The notes beneath the pieces were generated by a model that made no database searches, was not told the DNA's origin, and saw only the letters and a program-made list of their open reading frames with translations. Positions 33,400 to 44,600 of a stretch of 64,000 nucleotides of DNA are shown here, in pieces. Made by a program: the position numbers and the translations under genes. Position 1 is the stretch's first letter, and each line of letters starts with the position of its first letter. Origin of the DNA: Plasmopara viticola (taxonomy: Eukaryota; Oomycota; Peronosporomycetes; Peronosporales; Peronosporaceae); contig MBPM02000021.1 in the NCBI GenBank assembly GCA_001695595.3, positions 558,001-622,000 on the forward strand. The letters are read 5' to 3'.

Positions 33400-36300
33400 C
33401 AATGCTGGTGAATTATCAAACGTTTTCGTATTTTTGTCACACTCAGCTCGGAGACTAAATAAGTATCAAAAGATTAGGTGTGATGTGCGACGTATAACTT
33501 TGGCGCTTGACTAGGCCCTATTTGATAAGGGTCTAGTGAAGGCAGCAAGAGCCGCCTTTGTCCAAATGTATCAGTTTGCGCTGACAAGCCGCCCCGAGCC
33601 AACTTGGATTAAAAAACGGGAAAGGTTTGTAGCCGTAATAGGAGTTGGGCAAGCCTTTTGTAGTTGCGCCAGCCTAAAAAATCCTGGGCAGCTAGTAAAA
33701 TTACTAACCCTAGTGGCCTTGTAGCTCCGGCTAGAGTTCTACCACAGTTGTCGTAGGTAATATCCACATTATTAAGAGTGGGCGTGGTTAGCCTATCAAA
33801 TTTCCTGAAGTTTTGTAAGATTTTTGCGAAATTGAGTATGCCATGTAAGGAGTACGAAGTGCCAATACGATCCAAGACTTGTCCAGCGTTGGAAACGGTG
33901 TGATATTACGTGGTCCGGGCCAATAGAAATGGGGGATAAAGAATATCATAATCTCTTCCCCGAGGCGAAATTGCTTTATCGAAAAGCCGAATAATTGGGT
34001 CCGCCCACGATGGTAAATTAGCCGGCATCCTGCCAGCTAGAATCACTTTACATAGCATGTAAAGTTGAAGACTCTTAATGGAGTCGTAGATAGGTGTTAA
34101 GCCTAATCCACCTTGACTTTTAGGGAGGAACCACCACTCGCGGTCCAGAGCGTTGGAAGACTTAAAACGACACATGAAGCGTGAAATTGATCGTGAAAGC
34201 TGGTCGTGAAAGCCAGTAAAAGAAATATAACAAACACTGACCGTGACCATAGTACAGGTAGAATTATTTGTTGAAGAATAACAACTTGACCTCGTAAAGT
34301 CCTTGTGCGGTGAAGCCATAGCGAACACCGGTTTTCCATTTCAACGATAAGATGCTAGAGTCGATCATCGTCCATAAGAGTTGTTTCGTGATAAATACCC
34401 AAAATTTCGGTGCAGGCATTATTGTCTACCACAACAAATCCCAGTGATAGAAATTTTAGTCGTGATGGCTCATTTTCCGCAATCCAAGGTTGATAGGGAA
34501 GAATTACTGTCTTAGCCGTATTTAGACTCATCCCAGAATCCTGAAAAAAGTTCTTAACCAATTTAAAAAAAGGAAATGGTTTGGCGTAAATCATGAAGGA
34601 GTCCGGTGCAGTCATCAGCAAAGCTTATAACTGTATGGGTCGAATTATTGAGTGAGTCGGAGTCGCAAATTGAGTGAGTATCACCAATTGAGTGAGTGGC
34701 CGATTGACTGTAAAGACCATAATTTCGATGACGAATTCGAAAAAAATTCTTCAATAAAGAACACAAATGATGCCGGCGATAATGGATCCCCTTGACGTGA
34801 CGGACCCCCGCACCTAGTTCAAATGGTTCAGGTGGTTGGCCTTTGAACATCAGGGTAGATAGGGTACCCGGGAAGAGGATTCGTTTCCAGCGGCGGAATT
34901 GGTCCCCAAATCCATAGTGCATTAGAACTATATCGAGTGCGTCCCATACGACACTATCAAAGGCTTTAGCGAAATCTAGTAGAACGGCGCCAGCCGGGGA
35001 ATTGCCACCCCCAAATAATTGGGTCAAAGCTTGAAACCGTAAATGGGCGTGGCGAATATCCCGGCCCGGTACAAATCCAAATTGGCCCGGATGAAGTAAT
35101 TTTCCCAATACGGAGCCGAGCTTATGAAATTTTGGGCCCGATTTTAGCGTCCACATTAAGTAATGGAATTATTCGATAATTGCTGGGAAGTTTCCGATCG
35201 CCTTTTTTAAAAAAGCGAGACTTGAATTCTTCACTAAAATTTGGTCACTTTCCCCCTTAGGAATTGAGCAGCATATATAATTCCAGAGGGGTAGATCTGT
35301 CTTAAAAATTCAACAGGGAGGCCGTCCGGTCCTGGAGTTTTTCCAATTGTGTGTCAGCGCCCAATGAAACTTAAAAGCTGAGAAGGGGCTATCCAAATTA
35401 GTCTGATCTATCAAGGTAAGTCGCACTTAAGTGTCTCGGAGGATTCGGACTAATTTTGAAGGATCTTATTTTGGTTTTCTATGGCCAAATTCCTTCGAAG
35501 GCGAACAGTAAATACCGGACCAGTACGTCGAAAAAGAGGAACAAGTCGACTCTAGGTCTTCGATTGGATCGACCGGGATGAGCGTCTTGTGAAGAATGGC
35601 TGGCGGTCTGAAAGAAGTTTTAGGGCAGCGCTCAGTGGATTCCAAGTCGGAGGTAAACTTCCGCTTGGACGAATAGTAATTTTGTTCATTCATCTTTTCT
35701 TAAAGCTGGTTTTTTGCAATAGTAATACGGTCCAGTTGGACACTGGATGGTTCCTGAGCGTGCAAATGCTGAAGTTCGTTTACTATAAGGTAATGATTTT
35801 CAAGCACCCGCATGCCTTCATTTTCTTTACGGAACAACTCACGCCAAAAAATAGAATCGTTTCGTTTGTGTTCATCCAAAAGGAATCCCAGATTATAGGA
35901 ATATTAATTAGGAGCATAAAAAGAGTTTGCTAACTCTTTTAAGGAGTAGTGCAAATACTCTTGGGCTTCAGGCAACTGGATTACCCAAACTGGGCATTTC
36001 CATGGGGCCCTTTTTGACGGTCTGAAGATTTAACAGCCTAGGCAAAAAGAAATTCCGGTATGGTCGCCAATTCCATCCAAGCCTTTAAAATCGTGGTGAA
36101 TATCCTGGGAATCCATGTGAAAAAGTTGAAAGCTGACTAAAATATAGTCAATTTTTAAAGTTGATTTGGGGCTTGTAAATTATTGGAGATAGGGGATTTG
36201 AAGTCGCCAAGGGTCGACCAAACGGATTGAACTCATCCAGTCGAGCAATTTATTGCGCCCTTACAGACGATTTCGATCGCCGTGTCGTGCTTGTTCTAAT

Positions 36301-38240
36301 TGACTGGAAATGACAATATTAAAGTCCCCCAGAACAATATGTTCTTTTCAAAATGACGTGGCAAATTTTCAAAGAAAATAAGCCCGGTGTCCCGGCTTAA
36401 CTGGGGCGTATAGTATGTGAATGTATGTTATAGCCGAGTCAATATTTTCCCGGACTAGGAGATACCGGAAGAGGATATCCATAAAAAGTGACGTGCCGGC
36501 GCGCAACGTCTTAAAAATTGCGGATAGGGCAAGTAGGTGTTAATAACAAACCAACGCCAGCTTGACCTGTTAAAGTGTTCATATTATTGTGAGACCAAAA
36601 GCTGGTGTCTAGCTGGGAAGCTGTTTTCCAGTGAAATTGGGCTCATTTAAAGCTTCTCTTACCCGTAAACTTTGTTTCTTGAATTCCCACCATGTGAAAA
36701 TTGTTTGAGAAGTACTTTAGGGTTCGTTGTGATACATTGTTTAATCCATTCGCATTAATTGAGTATCCCTTTAGCGTCCATTGTACTTTAATATAAATGG
36801 AAACTTGGGGGTCCACTATAGTGGCCTGCTTGCGCAAATACTCAAAAGTTTTGCGTTAGTGGGGAGTGGCCCAGCCAAACTTCTTTCCATTAAGGGATAA
36901 ATCATTATGGCGGACATAGTTGAGTTATCCCATAAAAACCACAACGAGTGGGGTAGCGCCGATGCTGCCTTCTCGAGAACCGCACTCAATTTAAGTGGGT
37001 TCATATACTGTAGTCAAAGTCGGTCTGGTTCGGGTAAAGTGCTGAGACGCGGCCTGATATTGACCCATCGGCTGACGATGGTTAATCACGTGAGCCCAAC
37101 TCTCGGAGGACCGCGTGACCAAAAGCCTTGGTGAACATTGGCATCCACTCCCGAATCGAGTTTATCTCAGTGAAGGCTTGGTTGTGCTTGGACCATTGAT
37201 AGTAGTATGTCCGGGTCAGTAATTTGGGTAAAAGATCCCAAGAATTTCTCAATGACCGCGCAGAGTTGAGAAAGGGTTAGTTCGTCAACATTGCCTTGGT
37301 ATACGGCCCCATTCAATATTTATTCGCTCACCCTCGAGACCGTTACAAAAGACGCCACAGACTGAGGTGGGTCCATATTTGTGGCTCAGAGAATGAAATT
37401 TTGATCCGGCGGAATGGGTCCTTCCATACCTTCACGAAGTCATTCGCAAGAGTTTCTAGAGTAAATAGGCGGATATTCCCATTCAGAGGAAGGTAAACGC
37501 CGCAATTCCACAGTCGGGGTGGCAACGATACTAAAGACTAATTATTTTGCCTGAAGAATGCGCGCAGGCGAAAAGTCAGCCGCTATTAGTGATCCCACCG
37601 GTGATTTCGGCTCGCCTTCCTTTGGCCAGACTGATTTTGGTTTAGCCATAATTATAGGCTCAATGTCTTCCATTGGGGAAACTGGACCGAGTTCTGAATT
37701 AGAGTGATCCCCACTATACGGCCCACATTCCAACCCAGATTCGTTACTCATTGCTGAATGGTCTCTTGAGTCACTCTCATTGTCATTCGCTGGTGGAATG
37801 CTTTCAGCATCATCTAAATTCCGACTTGGTTCCTCAGACTCAGACTCAGATTTGCGAATTTTGGCTTTTTTTCTTAATTCCTCAATAAAGAGAGGGACCA
37901 CGTTATTGTAGGCCCTGGAACGGTGATGAACCACCGAAAAGCCGTGACCTGAAAACTAAGTTTGTTGAAGCGGGGTCCGCTTATCCAGCATAACTGAGAC
38001 CGGGGGCATTTTTTGGTTAAAATACACCCGGCGGCTGCGTGAACGAAGACCATCAACAACATGAGCCGGTGTAATAAACACCGGAGGTGTACCTTTTTGG
38101 GTGAACCAGTCATAAATGAGTCCATGCGAGGTCATCTGGTAGGCGCTGAAGGTCCACATAATGGCAGTGACTGTACTTGGATTAAGGTTGAACTTTAAAT
38201 TTGCGACGGCAAAAGGGTAAACCATTTGCTGCATACTTAC
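33400..38240 (-). pseudogene. LINE remnant 1 (L1-like: ORF1-like, endonuclease, reverse transcriptase)
   Basis: Minus-strand blocks appear in LINE order. An acidic, Ser-rich ORF1-like part lies at 37542-38234. An AP-endonuclease start lies at about 36643-36790 (SINANGLNNVS then GIQETKF). Reverse transcriptase lies at about 34563-35156, with GFVPGRDI, LLDFAKAFDSVVWDAL and, after a +1 shift, RQGDPLSP, then FADD near 34640. A C-terminal region lies at 33906-34328 (LPKSQGGLGLTPI). Many stops and shifts are present. Both ends are approximate: I found no tail or target duplication, and 32350-33400 may be more of its 3' part. Its sequence is unlike the LINE at 52562 and unlike LINE remnant 2. Confidence 0.75.
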
Positions 38241-38533
38241 GCATTAAATTGTTATTAGTAATACTTTGAGTTTCACTATATATACCAGCAAACTGGCTAC
38301 TCCTATGTTTTTCTACTATGACTTGACAAGACACCTTTGCCCGTCCATGATTGCCAACAAAGCTGTCGTAAAAAAACTCTACGAAATTACAAAAGTGATA
38401 GTAAGAGAGCGCACTAAACCTTTTTTCTGCATTTTACGTGGTCTTATCTTTATTGAAAGCCAACACGTCAAGGAACCGGTCGATGCTAACGTAATGACAT
38501 AAAAGTTTTATATTTATAGACAAGGCATCGTTT

Positions 38534-38854
38534 TTTCGGAAAAGGTTAGGGTGACGCCCTCCTTCCAAGCGCGGGGGCTAAATGCTCGCGCGCTTCGGGC
38601 AGGTGCTCTCGGGCATCTGCAGGTCTCTAACGAGTCTCACCCTCGACGCGACGGTCTCCAGCACCAGGGCGCCACCTGGGCTCTTACCAAGTCAGAACTA
38701 CACAAAATAATGGAAGACCCTCACGGCCTCGGTGCTGGCTGCACTGCCCGCCGAACGAGACCCGACGTATGCGGACACCACTCTATGCCGTGGACTAGCC
38801 GTAGAGCCTAGCACGTGCATAACTTGGCAACGCGATAACGTAATACAATACAAT
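38534..38854 (+). mobile_element. SINE-like short retroelement, copy D, full length
   Basis: Plus orientation, with a tail of repeated AATAC/TACAA at the 3' end. It is flanked by a perfect 14-bp duplication, ACAAGGCATCGTTT (38520-38533 and 38855-38868). The 5' end TTTCGGAAAAGG and all family segments are present, with a small deletion near 38805. It lies about 440 bp upstream of the 747-residue gene. Copy E lies just downstream of that gene in the opposite orientation. Confidence 0.92.
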
Positions 38855-38868
38855 ACAAGGCATCGTTT

Positions 38869-39295
38869 AAACGATGACGCTGCAGCACTCGCTTCATTCT
38901 AATTTTAGGTGCCACTCCTACGCTTTTAAAGACGTTAGAGATATCGCGTTGATGGCTATCGAAATGGCTCGTTCTTATCCATGTTAGCGCCGTCGAGCGA
39001 GCAGAGCCGTTGTGGTGAGAATTCTTGCCAAAGTCGGAGACATCTTGATTGTGGTGTCATAAGACTACACATTTAGGGCTGAAAAAACTTTGTATGCCGG
39101 CTTTTAATAAGCTTCAAGTGCTACAATCGGCTTTACTTTTGTGGTCGAATAGTGGCACTGATCAGTACATTGATTGCACAACACAAAACCCTTGTCGCTG
39201 GACCTACAAAAGTGATGGCTTTTTTTATAGTACCTGTTCAAAAAAAAAAATGTATATTAGTTGGTAGGAGAATACTATAAAAGACTCTTCTCGCA
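38869..39295. promoter_or_regulatory. Upstream region of the 747-residue gene, with a TATA-like site
   Basis: No gene is visible. ACTATAAAAGAC at about 39274-39285 lies some 15 bp before the proposed ATG at 39296, close for a classical TATA box, so its role is uncertain. A pyrimidine-rich CTCTTCTC just before the ATG could be part of an initiator. The rest is unremarkable. Confidence 0.35.
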
Positions 39296-41600
39296 ATGGC
39301 GAGGCGCCAAATCAAGCGGTAACCCGATTGTATTCCTGCATTGATACTTTGTGCAATTCTAATCCTTGCCCACTGTCAGGAAGCGCGCGAATGAGGCTGA
39401 AGCCCAGCGCCAAGTCGCCCGAAAGTTGCTCTCTTGCGCAGACGTGAGCGACTCCAGTAGCTCACTTAAACGCTCGTTGGCAAGACAACATCAACATTAC
39501 TTGACTTGCAAGTCTCGGACCAATGACCTTAACCGTCTATGTATCGCAGTAGAGCAATTGGCTCAATTTCAGACCTTTTTTTATGCCTATGCCGAGACGG
39601 ACGTGGGAGAAGTGGGGGTGTCGCAACTCAAAAGCCTAAATAAACGGACAAACAAGCTACTGACTGAGATCTCGAAGTGCAACGAGCCGATTGCTTTGCG
39701 TATCCATAGAGTTGTCCGGTCATTGCCTTGTCTCATTACTATGGTAACCGCAGTGTTGTCGAAGCGCCGGCAGCTGATGAAGCAGCAACACGAGCTTCCC
39801 ACAAGACGCCAGTGGGTACCAATAGTTTTGTGGAAGATCTACGATGCCGTGGCAGATAGTGCTGGCAACGATGTGGACAAGAAGCCTTTGATGATTGCGA
39901 TGCACAATGTCTTGAAAACAATCAGGGAGACTGATCCGTTTTTTTATCTCCAAGTGGTGTACCAGTCCCCACCAAAGCAGTTGAATATGGAGTGGAAAGT
40001 AAGGGCATCAGCAAAATTGACAATGATGGCAACAAGTATGACGCCGTATTTTCAAGTCTTAAGACAACGATCGTCTGCATTGCGCAACAAATATGACGCA
40101 AGAAAGCGGATATACAATGGGTGGAACGATCTGCGCACGACAATGGTGTTTGTGAAACGAGCGGCAAGACATTTCCACAAATTCATACTTTATTTGTATG
40201 CTGTGGCAATGGGGCGTGACGTATCGAATGCACATGATGAGATTATTTTTGAAAAAGCTGCAACACTTTTTCTTACCAACGATGTTGAAGTGCGAGCTCG
40301 GTTAAGATTGAGTCGCCACGCTGCAACTTCCGAAGATTCGTTGATAAGGGAAAGTTACGAGTGGACGCCTGAACTCTTGGTTTATCTGGATGAGTGGAGA
40401 TGGCATCGCAAAAGTAGAAGTAATCAATTTGGTTTTGACCACCGAGAACGATGTAAGGATTTTCTGCCTCGATTCTCGATTGAGCGGCCATCACAACGAC
40501 TAAAGAAACAAGCGTATATACCACGTTTTGATGTACTTGCGGAAATCGGGTATAAGTTACGTAAATTAGATCGCGTGTGGCTTGCGTCTCGGCTCGGAAC
40601 ATCTAGTTTTGCATCGATGAGGATTGAAGATATTGGGGTTCTTGAGCAAGAAATTAAAAGCAGTTTCGGAGCAGTAGTCGATTTGGTCTATAGGATGATG
40701 CTGGCTCGCTGGATGGTGCGAAAGCGATCAACTGAGTGGTGGACTTCGCTTAAGCTGTGTGGAGAAGTGGAAGCAGATATCAAAGCAGACTTGAGTAAGC
40801 GTTTTGACTCAGTTTCAGATGACTACACCGAAAAGCTTCAAGCTACGACTTCCGAAGTAAGTGCTTTGACGACAAAGAAATTGGATGACGACGTATATAA
40901 GCCTCCTAGTACGGAAATTGCTGAATATAAAAGAATGAGAGAGTATTTGCCTATTCAGGAAGGCTTTCGGCCTCCAACCAGTGTAAAGTTTCGAACGGAC
41001 GCGCACGCACTGGAGTCATTAAAGTGCGTGGTTCCTCAATCGCTTGCGTTTAAGCAATCCTTTGGAAAAGGCAATGGGTTTGAAGCGTTTGACCAGGACA
41101 TAAGAAAGCGTGTGGATATGATGCGTGTAGCAATGTTGGGTCTGCGTGATCAACTTAAATCGTATAAAGTGTCAGAGAGCTTATCTGAAAGCAAAAGAAG
41201 ATCAGCTGTCGACAATGATTGGCGGGTGACTCACTTCGGAAGTCATGCGATTAGACTTGTCAACCAAGCAGTTCAGCTTGCGGAGGACACAGCACAGCAC
41301 TGTCTAGAGTCGGGTAAGATCCCGAGCGTACGTCAAACGGAAGACAAGTCGGTGTCAGTGCTCGACATTGATGATCAATTGACGTCGCAGCCATTAGGTA
41401 AAAATTTGACGTTGAAGGAACTTTATGAGAGTTTGCAAAAAGCGAAGCACAACGTTGCAGAAATGGTGTCAGCATACGACGGTCACCACTCGTCTCAGTG
41501 GCGCGATGCTATCATATCAATAGGGCTCTCCACCGTAAAGCTTTTGCGTATCGTTGCGCACGATGAAGCCGCTGAAATGTGCAGATTAGCGGAGGATTAA
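39296..41600 (+). CDS. Intact 747-residue protein of unknown function, two exons
   Basis: Proposed exons are 39296-39318 and 39380-41600. The long open frame has no ATG near its start and is closed upstream by TAA at 39360. A clean acceptor (CTAAT, then pyrimidines, then CAG at 39377-39379) and a GT donor at 39319 give an in-frame join to a 23-nt first exon beginning MARRQIKRKR, which has a basic, possibly nuclear-targeting start. The protein is Arg/Lys-rich and largely helical in character. It has no membrane segment, signal peptide or domain I recognise. Decayed relatives lie downstream of 725-family genes at 6320, 16400 and 51830, so this is the only intact member here. Coding ends 30 bp before SINE-like copy E. 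The function is unknown; a transposon-encoded protein cannot be excluded. Confidence 0.75.
39319..39379 (+). other. Predicted 61-bp intron in the 747-residue gene
   Basis: Donor GTAACC, branch-like CTAAT at about 39359-39363, and acceptor GTCAG ending at 39379. Splicing joins codon CG|G in frame. The length fits the short introns typical of oomycetes. Confidence 0.65.
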
Positions 41601-41630
41601 GAATATATCGATGTGTATTACACATATCTG

Positions 41631-41954
41631 TATTGTATTGTATTGTATTACGTTATCGCGTTGCCAAGTTATGCACGTGCTAGGCTCAGTCTGGCTAGTC
41701 CACGGCATAGAGTGGTGTCTGCATACGTCGGGTCTCGTTCGGCGGGCAGTGCAGCCAGCACCGAGGTCGTGAGGGTCTTCCATTATTTTGCTTAGCTCTA
41801 ACTTGGTAAGAGCCCAGGTGGCGCCCGGTGCTGGAGACCGCCGCGTCGAGGGTGAGACTCGTTAGAGACCTGCAGATGCCCGAGAGCACCTGCCCGAAGC
41901 GCGCGAGCATTTAGCCCCCGCGCTTGGAAGGAGGGCGTCACCCCAACCTTTTCC
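41631..41954 (-). mobile_element. SINE-like short retroelement, copy E, near full length
   Basis: Minus orientation, with a TATTG-repeat tail at the left starting at 41631 and the GGAAAAGG end at the right near 41954. It carries the full set of family segments, with small differences from copies B to D. I could not find a convincing target duplication (left flank ATATCTG, right flank AAGCTGTTTG). The insertion lies just after the stop codon of the 747-residue gene and probably within its 3' untranslated region. Confidence 0.85.
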
Positions 41955-42357
41955 AAGCTGTTTGCGCAAATATTAATGGATAATTAGGGTCAGTAGATTT
42001 TAATAATTCAGCAACACTCGTTAAGCAGATACTGATACTGTGTCAGTAGCCCGTTTATAGTTAGCTGGTCAATAAGCCTGTTAAAAAATTTCCAGCTTCC
42101 ATCCCCATCTTTACGTGATCGTTCTAGTTTTCGCACTCGTCAATTCACTTTGTGCTTATTACTCTTTCTTTGCATCGTTCAAATATATGCCACGAAATAA
42201 TCATACGGCTTGCTCACCAATCAGCATATGCGCTTATAAATGATATTAAAAAATTGTTAACTTGTGCTCGGTTGAAACTTGTGACCGCCAAATCGACCCA
42301 TACATATTTATGTATACAAAGTAACTTGGTGAATAAAAAAGGGTAAATATTAAAAAG
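41955..42357. other. No supported gene
   Basis: AT-rich sequence. A phrase near 42060-42230 (ACGTGATCG, CTCGTCAAT, GCCACGAAATAATC) resembles the degenerate upstream units of the 725 family. No open frame is recognisable. Confidence 0.4.
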
Positions 42358-43265
42358 CCCTCAGTTTTGGTAAAACTCCCTCACTTTGGGCTGGAGGGGG
42401 TCTAACGAGAGCCAATCAGAGCCTCGCATTAGCAGTGGACGAAAATCAGAAACCGCTATTGACCCCAACCCAACCGTCATGAATACGCTGCCCGTTGACT
42501 ATGCACTCATGGTTTACAAGACTCTATCCGAAATTGGCGTTCTACATGTACGCGCGTTATGTCCTACACCATGGCATAGCCTACATGTTCTTCTTTGCGG
42601 CTGTTCCATTGTAGTTTGAGCTAATACATGCTCAAACTCTGAGGGCAGCCTTGTTGTTGATCTTGATGGTCTGCCATGCGCTTGCACAGGAGCGGGATCA
42701 GAGACATCCAACTCTGATGGAAGTGCATTCAGATATTGGTGAACACTTTGTCGACGATAAGGCAATGATTCGCCTTCATAAGTCTCGTGAATCCTTATCG
42801 AAATGTTTGCCATCGGGATAATTTCTGCCATGACATTGCTGCCCATTGGTGATCTCAACCACCAATGTGTATCAAAGTCAGCAACATCGAAGGATCAATT
42901 TCCACGCGGAATATGGATATCGATGGCAGTCTTGGCTTCTTCCAAGGTGCTGTAGGAAAGCTGGTGAGGAGGTGCGAGGGACATGCTGAGGATCAGTGTT
43001 GAGTAGAGTGCGTGTAAAGTAAATGGGCGGTGTAGCGGAAAAGGTTGTTTTGCAAATTGCAGTTTTACTGACTTGATGCTCTGTATGTGTTTCGCCGAGC
43101 GACAGGATGTCGGTTTGCTACGCGCAAAACTATATAACGTGTAAATCCATGTGGTGATTCGATAACGGTTTTCTGTATTTCGTAGCGAGAGCCAATGAGA
43201 GCCTCGCATTAGCAGTGGAGACCCCCTCCAGCCCAAAGTGATGAATTTTTACCAAAAACTGAGGG
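42358..43265 (-). mobile_element. MULE-like DNA transposon, internally deleted, with about 47-bp inverted ends
   Basis: Both ends read inward as CCCTCAG-TTTTGGTAAAA followed by a conserved CACTTTGGGCTGGAGGGGGTC, giving inverted repeats of about 47 bp. The flanking 9 bp (ATTAAAAAG at 42349-42357 and ATTTAAAAC at 43266-43274) agree at 7 of 9 positions, which fits the 9-bp target duplications of Mutator-like elements. Inside, the minus strand encodes only the two ends of a transposase. A 30-bp block next to each inverted end is in direct rather than inverted orientation (42409-42438 and 43189-43219, approximately). Confidence 0.75.
42514..42984 (-). pseudogene. Remnant of a MULE-type transposase (N- and C-terminal ends only)
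   Basis: One frame runs from ATG at 42984-42982 to the stop at 42514, broken once by TGA at 42895-42897. The start (MSLAPPHQLSYSTLEEAKTA) resembles the N-terminal part of FAR1/MULE-type proteins. The end has a GRPSRS linker and a CX2CX4HX4C zinc knuckle (CRLCHGVGHNARTC), as at the C-terminus of MULE transposases. The catalytic DDE core is absent, so the element could move only with help in trans. Confidence 0.65.
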
Positions 43266-43274
43266 ATTTAAAAC

Positions 43275-44600
43275 GATTCCCCTTAAAAACATATACATTA
43301 GATGATAACTACATATGGTGTAAATTAGTACTAAATGTTGGGTGGGGGGCCAGTAGAACCTGTCTTTCCTTGTACATCGACAACTGACAACTCTTTCGTG
43401 CTGCCCAAGGCCTTAAGACGGACGCAAGAGATGTTTGCGATAAAACTTGCGGCGCCGACGGTGCCGCAGGTAGTGGTTGTTGCTAATGGCGCCAAGCTTA
43501 ATCGACCAAGATGCGGCTGCAATCGCGTCTTTCTGCCGTATGAGGTGGCAGGTGAGCAAGCAGTTGATAACGCGACTTGTCCGCACACGAGCGCGCTGCT
43601 GTTGCTCCTCCTCTTGTTAGGTAAATTGCTTGATGCGCCGTGCACACGAGTAGACTGAATCTACAGCCTTGACGTACATAATTTTATGGTTGCCATCACA
43701 CCTAGTGCGCTTGGCCGTCGCAATGTACCCATCGAGTTCAAGCCTTTGATTTAGGGCACAGATAGCTTACCCTCAAGCAGCGTAGAATACTGAGGTGAGT
43801 TCTTGATGTGTCCTTGATGATATAAGCGCTCAAAAAGTAGCGTCAGCTATTTCTGAAGTTGTCCACATTAAAGAAGCCGGGGCCTGTCTACCACAAGAGC
43901 ATTTTTACATTGTAGTTATGGTTTTGCAGTTACCAATTACATGCACACAAGCATTATGGTTTTGCAGTAACCAATTACATGTACACAAGCATTTACTTTA
44001 ATCTTGATGCATGTCTAATCGCGCGAGAGGTGCAATGCCAAGGCGAACGCGGTCTCCTTTGACGCTCTTAAACGTCAAGCCCACTGGCATCCTGTGTTGC
44101 GAAGCAAAAACTTCTTTGCGGATAACAAGGGCTGATTGTAAAGTGGTGCAGTCTTCCCACCTTACAAGGATTCGCGGAAGCCATTGCAATGGCTCTGGTA
44201 AGACTTATTGATGACCGCTGCGTCGAAATTAGAAGCAATGGGCACTACGTAACTTCCGTATAAACTTGCATGGAACATGCAAATTTGTATGCAATTCGAA
44301 TTAGTCTCGTATACTGAGTACAAACCTCTCCATTGTACAGAAAATGATGAGTGATCTCTGCAAGCGCAAGAGCTATCCGTCGCTGAGCATTTAAGCGTAT
44401 GTTGGCACGCGCGCTCTCTTGCGCTCAACTCGTTTTTACTCGTCTGAAAGAACTTGTGCGTCCGCTTGGTCGTCGTTCGCACATCGTAAATCGTTGCGGC
44501 CTCGATTTTCGTGCCGCTTTTTCCATCAGTGCGCTCAAAGTTTTGATAGAGTTGATTCCAAGTCGACGATACCTGAGCTTAGCCTCACTCAATACTCCGC
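43275..44600. other. No supported gene; contains a 38-bp tandem duplication
   Basis: Overlapping frames of about 105 codons exist on both strands at 43331-43658, but neither has a recognisable domain. The plus-strand Leu run comes from a CTGCTGTTG-type stretch. A 38-bp unit is duplicated in tandem at 43916-43953 and 43954-43991 (TTATGGTTTTGCAGT...ACACAAGCA) with three or so differences. The right part may be the 3' side of LINE remnant 2. Confidence 0.45.

Noticed and set aside
39366..39380. Start of the 744-codon frame at 39366
   Set aside because: The codon there is TTG and lies in the proposed intron just before the acceptor. A spliced start at 39296 explains the frame better.
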